This document shows, piece by piece, positions 9,480-17,423 of a stretch of DNA of 62,183 nucleotides. The notes below the pieces were generated by a model. The model worked only from the letters and a program-made list of their open reading frames with translations. It ran no database searches and had not been told where the DNA came from. The translations under genes were made by a program, and so were the position numbers. Position 1 is the first letter of the stretch; every line of letters begins with the position of its first letter. The DNA lies in contig NZ_JH165159.1 of NCBI RefSeq assembly GCF_000227765.1, forward strand, positions 366,091 to 428,273, read 5' to 3'. The DNA comes from Neisseria wadsworthii 9715. GTDB taxonomy: Bacteria > Pseudomonadota > Gammaproteobacteria > Burkholderiales > Neisseriaceae.

Positions 9480-10847
9480 TTATTCAAACCTTCGGCGGTT
9501 TAAAGCCGCATCGCCGGTCAGCAGGCCGGCAAAGGTTTTGCCCGCGTGCAACACATATTCGTCGCGCCCGCTTGCAGCCGAAACCAAAAGCGCGGCGGGC
9601 AGGCCGTTGCGGTTGAGGCCGGTGGGAACGGTGAAGCCAGGCATATCCAGAAAGCTGCCAGCCATGGTGTTGCGCAGGATTTTGCGGTTGGCTTCGGCAA
9701 AAAATTCCCGGTCGTTTTCCAAGCGGGCGAGCGGCGGCGCGTCGATGGCGGTGGTGGGCAGCAAAAGCAGCGCGCCCTGCAATTCTTCCGCCAGCTGCTT
9801 TTGCAGGCGGGCGCGCCAAGTGAGCAATTCAAACAGATGGTGTAGCGGGTAAATCCGGTTGCTCTGCAAACGCTGCGCCACCCGCTCATCCATGATGCCT
9901 GTCTGAAGGGGCGCGTTTTGATGCAGCTGCCATGCCTCGATGCCGACCAGCGTGCCGTATTCGTCGAACAGGGTTTCCAGCCGTTGCAGCGCACGCAGCG
10001 GCTTGCGGATAATGCCGACACCTGCCTGCGCCAGCCGGGCGATGCTTCGCTCGAAAGCCGCCAGAATCTGCGGCTCGGCATCCTCAGTAAACAAACCTTC
10101 GGGCACCACGGCTTTGAAATGCCTGTCTGAACAGCTTGCCGAATCAATATGAAACGCCTGCATCACGGTGCAGATGTCGGCGGTGGTGTGCGCCAGCGGG
10201 CCGATGCTGTCGAGCGTGGGCGAAAGCGTCCACACGCCGATGCGCGGCAGGCGGGCGGATGTGGGTTTAAACCCGGCCAGGCCGTTGAGTGCGGCGGGAA
10301 TGCGCACGGAGCCGGACGTGTCGGTGCCCACGGCATAAGGCACAATGCCTGCCGCCACCGAAACCGCCGCCCCGCAAGACGAGCCGCCCGGCGCCAGCGG
10401 TTCGGCAGCGGGCCACACATTCGCAGGCGTGCCGAAATGCGGGTTCAGCCCCAAGCCGGAAAGGGCAAACTCGGTGAGGTTGGTGCGCCCGATGGAAACC
10501 GCGCCCACACTTTCCAGTAGCGACACAACGGCGGCATCTTGCGCGGCGGGCGGGTTATCCGCCGTGGTTAAGCTGCCGGCGCGGGTGATTTCGCCTGCTT
10601 GGTCGAACAAGTCTTTCCACGATACGGCAATGCCGTCGAGCGCGCCCAGCCGCTTGCCCGCCCGCAGCCGCGCGGCTGCCGCCTCGGCCGCCGGCCGGGC
10701 GCGGGTTTCGGTGAGGCGGATAAACACGGCGCGGTTGCCTGCTTCCCCGGCGCGGCTCAGGCCGGATTCAAGCAGGGAAACGGGGTCGGCTGCACCGGAT
10801 TCGAATGCGGCGTGCCAATCGGCAAGGGTAAGCAGGGGCAGATTCAT
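9480..10847 (-). CDS. Amidase-signature family hydrolase
   Basis: This 455-residue enzyme belongs to the amidase signature family, which hydrolyses carboxamides with a Ser-cisSer-Lys triad. The triad is visible: Lys78 in SWKDLF, cis-Ser156 in PGGSSCG and nucleophile Ser180 in GTDTSGSVR (family consensus GSDTGGSIR). The GGSSGG glycine is replaced by Cys-Gly-Ala, an odd but tolerable change. It resembles AtzF/allophanate-hydrolase-type and general aryl amidases, without the GatB/GatC partners, so it is not the tRNA amidotransferase. Substrate unknown. Two wadDUS are embedded in the coding region (near 9896 and 10121). It lies upstream of the deacetylase gene on the same strand. Confidence 0.85.
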   Translation of the reverse strand: MNLPLLTLADWHAAFESGAADPVSLLESGLSRAGEAGNRAVFIRLTETRARPAAEAAAARLRAGKRLGALDGIAVSWKDLFDQAGEITRAGSLTTADNPPAAQDAAVVSLLESVGAVSIGRTNLTEFALSGLGLNPHFGTPANVWPAAEPLAPGGSSCGAAVSVAAGIVPYAVGTDTSGSVRIPAALNGLAGFKPTSARLPRIGVWTLSPTLDSIGPLAHTTADICTVMQAFHIDSASCSDRHFKAVVPEGLFTEDAEPQILAAFERSIARLAQAGVGIIRKPLRALQRLETLFDEYGTLVGIEAWQLHQNAPLQTGIMDERVAQRLQSNRIYPLHHLFELLTWRARLQKQLAEELQGALLLLPTTAIDAPPLARLENDREFFAEANRKILRNTMAGSFLDMPGFTVPTGLNRNGLPAALLVSAASGRDEYVLHAGKTFAGLLTGDAALNRRRFE

Positions 10848-10878
10848 GGTTGTTTCCTCGCATTGCTTGGTTGCTTTA

Positions 10879-11014
10879 TATAGTCAATCCACTTATATAA
10901 TAACATCGTCATACTCGGGCTTGACCCGAGTATCTCCTAAAGTTACTGAAACTTAAGTTACTCGGGTTAAGCCCGAGTATGACGAATGTACTATTTTCAA
11001 GTTGATTAACTATA
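10879..11014. repeat. 136-bp MITE-like element, copy 1
   Basis: The element is bounded by TATAGTCAATC at the left and the complement of TATAGTTAATC at the right. Long terminal inverted repeats run inward into the palindrome core CGTCATACTCGGG. No coding capacity. The second full copy (42774-42909) has exactly the same length. It lies in the divergent promoter region between the amidase and the nitronate monooxygenase. Confidence 0.8.
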
Positions 11015-11053
11015 GTTAAGAGTATGGCTTGTGGCGGAAAAGTTCATCATCAG

Positions 11054-11090
11054 CAATGCCTGTCTGAAAAAACATTTCAGACAGGCATTG
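11054..11090. repeat. Inverted wadDUS pair in a divergent promoter region
   Basis: CAATGCCTGTCTGAAA and its complement form a hairpin that does not follow any gene. It lies just before a TATAAT (11092-11097) upstream of the nitronate monooxygenase, so it is unlikely to be a simple terminator there. Confidence 0.7.
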
Positions 11091-11124
11091 CTATAATCCC
11101 CATACGCAAACAAAGGAGAACATC

Positions 11125-12180
11125 ATGCAGAACAATTCATACTTAAACGCTTTGGGCGCCGAGCTGCCAATTATTCAGGCGCCGATGGCGGGCGTGCAGG
11201 GCAGCGCGCTGGCGGTGGCGGTGTGCCGGGCGGGCGGTGTCGGGTCGTTGCCCGCCGCCATGCTCACGCCTGAAAAGCTGCGCGAAGAATTGGCGGCCAT
11301 CCGCGATGCGGTAGGCGGCAAACCTTATAACGTCAACTTTTTCGCCCACCGCAACCCCGAAGTTTCCGAAGCGCAAAAAGCCGCATGGTTTGATGTGCTC
11401 AAGCCTTATTTTGAAGAGTTCGGCTTAACCCGGGCCGATATTCCGGCAGGCGGAGGGCGCAATCCGTTTGATGAAACCGCACTGGAAATAGTGCAGGCAT
11501 TCAAGCCGCCGGTGGTAAGCTTCCATTTCGGCCTGCCTGAAAAGCCGCTGCTGGATGCGGTGAAAGCCACGGGCGCACAGGTTTGGTCGAGCGCCACCAC
11601 AGTGGAAGAAGCACGCTGGCTGGAAGCAAACGGCGCCGATGCCGTGATTGCGCAAGGTTGGGAAGCGGGCGGCCACCGCGGCATGTTTTTAAGCCGCGAC
11701 TTGGGCGCGCAATCGGGCACATTCGCCCTGCTGCCCAATATCGTGGCGGCGGTTAAGCTGCCGGTGATTGCCGCAGGCGGCATCAGCAACGCGCAAACCG
11801 TGCGCGCTGCGTTTGATTTGGGCGCAGACGCCGTGCAGCCCGGCACCGCGTTTCTGCTGGCCGACGAAGCCGACACCTCCGCCGCATACCGCGCCGCGCT
11901 GCAAAGCCCGCAGGCAGAGCATACGGTAATTACCAATCTGTTCAGCGGCGGCTTCGCCCGCGGCATAACCAACCAGTTTATCCGCGAAGCCGGGCCGATT
12001 AATGCCTCGGCCTTGCCGTTTCCCTTTTCCGGCGCAGCAGCCGGCGTGTTGAAAGCCGCGGCGGAGCGGGCGGGTTCGGATGAATTTTCTTCATTCTGGG
12101 CCGGGCAGAATGCGCGGTTCACCCAAGCAGGCAGCGCGGAGGAAATTTTGCGCAGCTTGGCCGAAGGGTTGGCCGGGTAA
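11125..12180 (+). CDS. Nitronate monooxygenase (2-nitropropane dioxygenase family)
   Basis: This 351-residue TIM-barrel flavoprotein oxidises alkyl nitronates such as propionate-3-nitronate, using FMN. Family blocks are clear: IIQAPMAGVQGSALAVAVCR at the N terminus, VNFFAHR, IAQGWEAGGHRG with the catalytic-site His, and IAAGGISNAQTVRAAFDLGA plus GADAVQPGTAFL around the FMN phosphate. Length is typical. It has an AAGGAG ribosome site and a TATAAT at 11092-11097. It appears to be a single gene; a lone DUS follows near 12208. Confidence 0.92.
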   Translation: MQNNSYLNALGAELPIIQAPMAGVQGSALAVAVCRAGGVGSLPAAMLTPEKLREELAAIRDAVGGKPYNVNFFAHRNPEVSEAQKAAWFDVLKPYFEEFGLTRADIPAGGGRNPFDETALEIVQAFKPPVVSFHFGLPEKPLLDAVKATGAQVWSSATTVEEARWLEANGADAVIAQGWEAGGHRGMFLSRDLGAQSGTFALLPNIVAAVKLPVIAAGGISNAQTVRAAFDLGADAVQPGTAFLLADEADTSAAYRAALQSPQAEHTVITNLFSGGFARGITNQFIREAGPINASALPFPFSGAAAGVLKAAAERAGSDEFSSFWAGQNARFTQAGSAEEILRSLAEGLAG

Positions 12181-12308
12181 ATTGTTGCTTAACTATAAAA
12201 ACTTTCTTTTCAGACAGGCATATTTTATTTACAGAATTCCAAATGTTTACATTAATTTGATTTGGCTAGTGAATCATTAACATAGCTGTTCTGTCATAAA
12301 TCAAAATG

Positions 12309-12322
12309 ACATATAAATATGT
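12309..12322. promoter_or_regulatory. Short palindrome upstream of the double-glycine peptide gene
   Basis: ACATATAAATATGT is a perfect 6-2-6 palindrome in very AT-rich DNA, 50 bases upstream of the peptide start. It could be an operator; nothing else supports this. Confidence 0.3.
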
Positions 12323-12371
12323 TATTTTTATTCAAATGGATTTTTCCTGAAATAATTTAGAGGAGTTTATT

Positions 12372-12539
12372 ATGAAACAATTAAATGAATCTGAACTGCA
12401 TCAAGTTTCCGGAGGATGGATTGGTTCCTTGGTACGTATATTAGGCACCTTGGTAAAAGGTGCTGAAGCTATTGATGATGTAACAAGTCGGAGAGGATCT
12501 GTAAAGTGGCCTAAAAATTGGCCGCCTAAATTCCGTTAG
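12372..12539 (+). CDS. Double-glycine leader peptide (bacteriocin-like precursor)
   Basis: This is a 55-residue ORF with a strong ribosome site (GAGGAG) eight bases before the ATG. Residues 1-15, MKQLNESELHQVSGG, match the double-glycine leader consensus (L-x4-E-L-x2-V-x-G-G) cut by C39-peptidase ABC exporters. The predicted mature part has 40 residues: WIGSLVRILGTLVKGAEAI, a likely amphipathic helix, then a basic, Trp/Pro-rich tail ending NWPPKFR. By count it has eight Lys/Arg against three Asp/Glu, with no cysteine. It stands alone between a DUS (near 12208) and a DUS-variant hairpin (12600-12635). No exporter, immunity or maturation gene is adjacent. It could be a class II bacteriocin or a peptide signal; experimentally unproven. 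Confidence 0.75.
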   Translation: MKQLNESELHQVSGGWIGSLVRILGTLVKGAEAIDDVTSRRGSVKWPKNWPPKFR

Positions 12540-12599
12540 TATTAAAGAAAGTAAAAGATTTGACTTAATCTTATAAATCATTAGGTATTCTTAATTTTC

Positions 12600-12635
12600 A
12601 ATGCTGTCTGAAACTATTCTTTTTCAGGCAGCATT
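12600..12635. terminator. Hairpin of variant DUS after the peptide gene
   Basis: AATGCTGTCTGAAA pairs with TTTCAGGCAGCATT with one G-T mismatch. It is a diverged wadDUS pair placed 60 bases after the peptide stop. Confidence 0.6.
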
Positions 12636-12763
12636 ATGTTATCTAAAGTTATTGAAAGCTCCCCTAGGCTGCTTAACTTGAACGCCTGTTGAGCAGACGA
12701 TATCGTGTTCCGCTACAAAATCACCGGCTATTACCGGCTGCCAAAAAATATTTGACCAAGCGC

Positions 12764-12807
12764 AAATGCCTGTCTGAAAAGCCCCAATGGGCTTCAGGCA
12801 GGCATTT
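12764..12807. terminator. DUS hairpin with GC-rich inner stem
   Basis: AAATGCCTGTCTGAA pairs with TTCAGGCAGGCATTT, and the centre continues as GCCC-CAAT-GGGC. It isolates the TetR promoter from upstream transcription. Confidence 0.65.
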
Positions 12808-12833
12808 GCATTTGGCATTTTTCTAAACTATAC

Positions 12834-12847
12834 TGGACATTCGTCCA
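12834..12847. promoter_or_regulatory. Candidate TetR operator
   Basis: The palindrome CTGGACATTCGTCCAA lies between two TATA stretches, 22 bases before the TetR start codon. Its position suggests autoregulation by the TetR protein and joint control of the HlyD gene. Confidence 0.55.
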
Positions 12848-12868
12848 ATATATAAATCAAACACTTCT

Positions 12869-13498
12869 ATGAACCTTCCCGCCCGCGCCCAATTTATCGA
12901 AGCCGGTGTCCGCCTTTATCCGCAGCTGGGCTACCGCAAGCTTTCCGTGCGGCTTTTGGCGGCCGAAGCGGGGTTGAGCCCGGGGATGTTTCACCATTTG
13001 TTTGCCAGTAAAGATGCGTTTGTGGCCGAGCTTTTGCAGTCGCAATATGAACACACTTTCGGCTTGGTGGATTTTTTCTCCGAAAAAGATGCGGATGCGG
13101 TGCGGAAGCTGCACCATGTGATCCGCTTGCTCGCATTTTGCCTGCGGGATAATTTGGCTTGGGTTAACCGTATTTTTGCCGACAGCGCCGACGGCGTGAA
13201 CATTGCGGAAACGTTTTTACGCCGCCGGTTTGATAATTACTCGGGCTGGCTTTACGCTCTTTTGAGCGACTGTTTCCCAGATATGCCGTTTCCCGAATTG
13301 GTGAAACGCATGTCGTATATCAGCGCATCGGTGGTGGCGCCGATGTTTCTAGGTATCCGTTTGAACCATATGGGCATGCTGCCCGAAGAAGTGCGCAGCC
13401 ATATCTTTGCCGTGCTGGATGATGCTGCAATTGAAGAGCGCATCCGATGGACGTTTTCCGCGTTGTTTCCCAATCATTGTTTGCAGGAAAAATCATGA
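12869..13498 (+). CDS. TetR-family transcriptional regulator
   Basis: This 209-residue protein has an N-terminal TetR helix-turn-helix (LSVRLLAAEAGLSPGMFHHLF, residues 25-45) and a variable ligand-binding domain. It resembles the CecR/YbiH-type regulators that control HlyD-plus-ABC-2 exporters. The ATG has no clear ribosome site and follows the putative operator closely, so the leader is short. Its last bases overlap the HlyD start as ATGA, implying translational coupling and control of the downstream exporter adaptor. The ligand is unknown. Confidence 0.9.
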   Translation: MNLPARAQFIEAGVRLYPQLGYRKLSVRLLAAEAGLSPGMFHHLFASKDAFVAELLQSQYEHTFGLVDFFSEKDADAVRKLHHVIRLLAFCLRDNLAWVNRIFADSADGVNIAETFLRRRFDNYSGWLYALLSDCFPDMPFPELVKRMSYISASVVAPMFLGIRLNHMGMLPEEVRSHIFAVLDDAAIEERIRWTFSALFPNHCLQEKS

Positions 13499-14466
13499 GA
13501 AAAATGATCATTGCCGTTGTAATAGCCGCGCTTGCTGCCGGCGGTTGGTATCTATACAGCCGACAAAGCCAAAGCGGCCTGCCCGAAGGTTTCGCCCAAT
13601 CCAACGGCCGCTTGGAACTGAACCGCTTCGACATTGCCAGCCTGTATCCGGGGCGGGTGCAGGCGGTGCTGGTGGATGAGGGCAGCGAAGTGAAAGAGGG
13701 AGACGCGCTGGTCGAGCTTTCTTCCGTAACCAGCACCAGCCAGCTTGAGGCCGCCAAAGCCCAGAAACAGCGGGCGCAGGAAGCGGTGGCGCGGGCGGAT
13801 GCCGAAATCAAGGCTTACGAGCAGCAGCAGAAAGTGGCGCAGATGGAGTTGGGCAATGCGCAGAATTTGAAACGCGACGAATTGGTGTCGTCGGCGGAAG
13901 TAACCAAGCGGCTGGCCGCGCGCGACGGTGCGGCGGCCTCCGTGCGTGCCGCCCGTGCCGCCCGCGCCGAAGCGATGGCGGCGGTGGCGGCGGCTCAGGC
14001 GCAGATTAATCAGGCGGCTTCGGCCAATGACGACATGACCATCCGCAGCCCGAAAACAGGGCGCGTGGAATACAAAATCGCCGAAGTGGGCAGCGTGATT
14101 GCCGCGGGCAGCAAAGTGGTGAGCCTGCTTGATCCGTTGGATGTGTCGATGAACATTTTTCTGCCCAACGCTCAGGTAGGCCGTCTGAAAGTGGGCGACG
14201 AGGCGCGGATTGTGCTGGATAGTGTGGAGGCCGTGTTCCCCGCCAAAATCAGCTTTATCGCCACCGAAGCCCAGTTCACGCCCAAATCGGTGGAAACCGC
14301 CAACGAGCGCGAAAAGCTGGTGTTTAAAGTCAAACTGAAACTCGCTCCCGAAACCGCTTCCCGCTACAACCGCCTGCTCAAAGGCGGCATGACGGGCAAC
14401 GGCTATGTGCGCACCGATGCCGCGCAGGCGTGGCCGTCTGAATTGGCGGTGAAGTTGCCGCGTTAG
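13495..14466 (+). CDS. HlyD-family membrane fusion protein (YhiI/YbhG-like)
   Basis: This 323-residue periplasmic adaptor has one N-terminal membrane anchor (IIAVVIAALAAGGWYLY), a lipoyl half-motif (VEVLVDEGSEVKEGD-like, near residue 60), a long Ala/Gln/Arg-rich coiled-coil hairpin (residues about 85-175) and a second lipoyl half with a beta-barrel (IRSPKTGRVEYK). I chose ATG 13495, which overlaps the TetR stop. Such adaptors normally sit next to an ABC-2 ATPase and permease. Here the likely partners, the RbbA-like and YhhJ-like genes, are 10-15 kb downstream on the same strand. The product probably couples them to an outer-membrane channel. Confidence 0.9.
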   Translation: MRKMIIAVVIAALAAGGWYLYSRQSQSGLPEGFAQSNGRLELNRFDIASLYPGRVQAVLVDEGSEVKEGDALVELSSVTSTSQLEAAKAQKQRAQEAVARADAEIKAYEQQQKVAQMELGNAQNLKRDELVSSAEVTKRLAARDGAAASVRAARAARAEAMAAVAAAQAQINQAASANDDMTIRSPKTGRVEYKIAEVGSVIAAGSKVVSLLDPLDVSMNIFLPNAQVGRLKVGDEARIVLDSVEAVFPAKISFIATEAQFTPKSVETANEREKLVFKVKLKLAPETASRYNRLLKGGMTGNGYVRTDAAQAWPSELAVKLPR

Positions 14467-14520
14467 CAGGCCGTCTGAAAACAGCCAATCAATCCGACTC
14501 AAACACCGAAAGGAAACTCC

Positions 14521-14865
14521 ATGAACGACCTCCCGCCGCCAGCCGAAGCACAGGCGCGCCTCAACCATATTCAGAAACTTTACCGCGAATGGACGGAATT
14601 ACTCCCCAAACTCGAAGCCGCCCACCAAGACTGGCTGCACGGCGAAGCCATCATGCGCGAGCTGGCGCAGTTTTATTTCGAAGGCGAATACAGCCGCTAC
14701 CACCAAGCCCTCGAAGACGGGCTGGACGTGAACCTGCACACGCAGGGCGAATACAGCATCATGAGCGAAGACGCTTTGTGGAACGCCTTCACCGAACAGC
14801 AAAGCCTCGCTTGGCAGCGGCTGCGTTCGGCTGTGGCGGTGTTGGATAGGGATGGCGGTGATTAA
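14521..14865 (+). CDS. DUF4298 family protein
   Basis: This 114-residue soluble, acidic helical protein includes RLNHIQKLYREWTELLPKLE and AQFYFEGEYSRYHQALEDG. The pattern fits the uncharacterised DUF4298 family, recognised from memory. It has an AAGGAAA ribosome site and lies 54 bases after the HlyD gene, with a DUS between them; it may share the transcript. A DUS hairpin follows. No function can be assigned. Confidence 0.7.
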   Translation: MNDLPPPAEAQARLNHIQKLYREWTELLPKLEAAHQDWLHGEAIMRELAQFYFEGEYSRYHQALEDGLDVNLHTQGEYSIMSEDALWNAFTEQQSLAWQRLRSAVAVLDRDGGD

Positions 14866-14882
14866 GGCCGTCTGAACATACC

Positions 14883-14914
14883 ATGCCTGTCTGAAAGCTG
14901 TTTCAGGCAGGTAT
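14883..14914. terminator. wadDUS-variant hairpin after the DUF4298 gene
   Basis: ATGCCTGTCTGAAA pairs with TTTCAGGCAGGTAT (G-T pairs), followed by a T run. A classical DUS (near 14866) precedes it. Confidence 0.65.
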
Positions 14915-14962
14915 TTTTACGCTGTGAACCATCACATAGACAACATAAAAATATTTTGAAAT

Positions 14963-14981
14963 ATAAATGATAATAATTTTT
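14963..14981. promoter_or_regulatory. Candidate Fur box upstream of the siderophore receptor
   Basis: ATAAATGATAATAATTTTT matches the 19-base Fur consensus (GATAATGATAATCATTATC) at 13 positions. It lies in AT-rich DNA 66 bases before the receptor start, a normal place for iron control. Confidence 0.55.
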
Positions 14982-15046
14982 AAATGTATTAATATAATAA
15001 AATTTTTGAACCAATATTATTTTTACAGGTAACAGGATATTTTGAG

Positions 15047-17266
15047 ATGAAAACATGTTTCACTTCAGTGGTTCTAATCGTAGCGGCAATGGGAGCCGGA
15101 GCGCCGGCATGGGCGGAAAATGAGCCTCCGTTGTCGGATTCGGCACAGCAATCTCCGCCGCTGCAAGAGGTTGAAATAGATACGGTAACCGTGCGCGGTA
15201 AACGCATTACCATGGAAAAAGGTTATAAAGCCGAACGCAGCAACATTACCGGTGTCAACACATCCATTCTTGACACGCCTTACAGCATTGATGTGGTCAC
15301 TCAAGAGCAGTTGCAGGATAAACAGCCGCAAACTTTGGAAGAGTCGGTAAAAGGCATCAGCGGCCTTACGCAAGGCAACAATTTAGCGGGCACCTTGGAT
15401 ACGGTTATGCGCAGAGGTTACGGAAGCAACCGCGACGGCTCGATTATGCGTAACGGTTTGGCAAGCTCGATGGCGCGCAATTTCACGGCCAATGTAGAAA
15501 GAGTGGAAGTATTGAAAGGCCCGGCGTCAATGCTCTACGGAATGCAGAATCCCGGCGGCGTGATTAATGTGGTAACCAAAAAGCCTGACCACATGAAAAG
15601 CAGCACGACCGTCAATGCGGGATACGGCAGCCGTGCGGCAAGGAATATCGGTGTCGATACCACCGGGCCTATCGGCAACAGCGGCATTGCCTACCGTTTT
15701 GTTGCCGACTATCAAACCAAAAATTACTGGCGGAGTTTCGGTAGCAACACCGAATATGTCATCGCCCCTTCTTTGTCTTGGAAAAACGATAAAACTAAGG
15801 TTTCGGCGGGCTACGAATATCAGAATTACGAAGGCGTGTTCGACCGGGGTACTTTTTTAGACGTTAGTGGCACGGCCGCAAATAATCCCAATTATGGCAA
15901 GGCGTTGGACATCCCTTTAAAACGTCGTTTGGACGACCCGATTAACGTGACCAAAGGTTATTCGCACACTTTCCAATTAAGCGGCGAACACAAGCTGAAT
16001 GCCGATTGGCGGTTGCAGGCAGAGTACGGGTTCAGCAAAAATCATTACAACGACTGGCAGGCACGCGTGATGAGCTATAACGCCGCTAAGCGGGAAGTTA
16101 GCCGCCGTATCGACGGGACAAGGCCTTCCGATGCAGTTACGCACAGCCTGAACCTCTCTGCCAACGGTCTGATAGACCAAGGCGAAAACATTACGCATAA
16201 ATTGCGGGCATCTGTGCAATTGCAGGACTACAAACTGAAATTGGGCGATTTGCGCCGCAGTGCCGCCCGCCATACCATGAGCGTGGACAATCCTGTTTAC
16301 GGGCAAAACTGGATTGAATCGACCAATCCGACGGCAGACGCGCGTACCAGCGATACGCTCGAGCATTACAAAACCGCCGCTTTGCTGTTGCAAGATTCCG
16401 CCTATATCGGCGAGCGTTGGATTGTTTCCGGCGGCGTGCGCGGACAGTGGCACAAAATAGAATCCGGGCAAGGCCGTCCGGCACGCTTCCGCAACCGCAG
16501 CAGCGGTTTCGACCTTCTGCCGCAAATCGGCGCGGTTTACCTGATTAACCCGAGATGGTCGGTTTACGGCAATTTCGGCACATCGGCCAAACCTAATGCT
16601 TCGCGCAACATCGACTACGGCGGCAAAAAAATCCCGCTGGAAAAAAGCCGCCAGTTTGAGGTCGGCAGCAAATACAACGGGGAAAACCTTAGCGCGAATC
16701 TGGCGTTATTCCATATCAAAAAAAGCAATGTTGCACGCCCCGTAACTTTGGACAACGGTGAAGTGGAAACGCGCGTTATCGAAAAAAACCGCTCGCAGGG
16801 TATGGAAGTGGATGTCAACGGCAAAATTACCGACAAATTGGGTATTTCCGCCAATTACACTTTCACAGACACAAAAGTGATTGAAGATAAAAACGAGCCG
16901 CTCAACGAAGGCACGCAATTCGGCAGCATTCCCAAACACACCGCCGGCCTGACGCTGTTTTACGACTTCGGCCGGGCGGCGGGCGGCAACTGGCGCGCAG
17001 GGGCGGGTTTGGACTACCGCGGCACATGGGGCTTTAATTATGTGCGGAACAACCAAGCCCAATGGTTCAAACTGCCTTCGGCAACCACATACAGCGCGTT
17101 TGTTTCTTATGACACAAAAGTCGGCGGCAAACCGTTGAATGTGCGTCTGACCGGTAAAAATCTGGGCAACAAGCAATACTTTGTGTCGCACACTACCGCC
17201 ACCATGGAGCATTTGTCTATCGGTGAGCCGCGCACGGTAACTTTGGGCGCCAAATTAAGCTTCTGA
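15047..17266 (+). CDS. TonB-dependent siderophore receptor
   Basis: This 739-residue outer-membrane receptor has a signal peptide ending APAWA (about 23 residues), a TonB box (IDTVTV, near residue 45), a plug domain (NVERVEVLKGPASMLYGMQN, PGGVINVVTKKP) and a 22-strand barrel ending in the canonical C-terminal aromatic (GAKLSF). The layout is that of FhuA/FoxA/FpvA-type ferric hydroxamate or catecholate receptors; the ligand cannot be told. The candidate Fur box upstream fits iron repression. It is followed on the same strand by two ABC-type membrane proteins, which may handle the siderophore after uptake or export it. Confidence 0.95.
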   Translation: MKTCFTSVVLIVAAMGAGAPAWAENEPPLSDSAQQSPPLQEVEIDTVTVRGKRITMEKGYKAERSNITGVNTSILDTPYSIDVVTQEQLQDKQPQTLEESVKGISGLTQGNNLAGTLDTVMRRGYGSNRDGSIMRNGLASSMARNFTANVERVEVLKGPASMLYGMQNPGGVINVVTKKPDHMKSSTTVNAGYGSRAARNIGVDTTGPIGNSGIAYRFVADYQTKNYWRSFGSNTEYVIAPSLSWKNDKTKVSAGYEYQNYEGVFDRGTFLDVSGTAANNPNYGKALDIPLKRRLDDPINVTKGYSHTFQLSGEHKLNADWRLQAEYGFSKNHYNDWQARVMSYNAAKREVSRRIDGTRPSDAVTHSLNLSANGLIDQGENITHKLRASVQLQDYKLKLGDLRRSAARHTMSVDNPVYGQNWIESTNPTADARTSDTLEHYKTAALLLQDSAYIGERWIVSGGVRGQWHKIESGQGRPARFRNRSSGFDLLPQIGAVYLINPRWSVYGNFGTSAKPNASRNIDYGGKKIPLEKSRQFEVGSKYNGENLSANLALFHIKKSNVARPVTLDNGEVETRVIEKNRSQGMEVDVNGKITDKLGISANYTFTDTKVIEDKNEPLNEGTQFGSIPKHTAGLTLFYDFGRAAGGNWRAGAGLDYRGTWGFNYVRNNQAQWFKLPSATTYSAFVSYDTKVGGKPLNVRLTGKNLGNKQYFVSHTTATMEHLSIGEPRTVTLGAKLSF

Positions 17267-17377
17267 TACCTTGCCGCTGCCTTTGCATCTGTTTTTTCAA
17301 GAAGGCATCCCCCTATTTGGGTTTGCCCGTTTTAGGCGGCAACATCATTATTGATTATTGTTCATTTTATTTACCCT

Positions 17378-17407
17378 ATGCCTGTCTGAATTTTTTCAGA
17401 CAGGCAT
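17378..17407. terminator. Inverted wadDUS pair between receptor and ABC gene
   Basis: Perfect 13-base arms (ATGCCTGTCTGAA) with a short T-rich centre, 16 bases before the ABC gene start. Confidence 0.6.
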
Positions 17408-17423
17408 CCTATTACTGCTCATT

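Noticed and set aside
10879-11014. Identification of the TATAGT element as a Correia (CREE) repeat
   Set aside because: Ends are similar, but the interior CGTCATACTCGGG palindrome is not that of Correia elements as I know them.
11054-11090. Terminator for a missing gene upstream of the nitronate monooxygenase
   Set aside because: There is no coding sequence between the divergent amidase and this hairpin; the space is filled by the MITE-like element.
13552-14568. 338-codon antisense ORF opposite the HlyD gene
   Set aside because: Its composition is that of an antisense reading of an Ala/Arg-rich coiled coil; no ribosome site.
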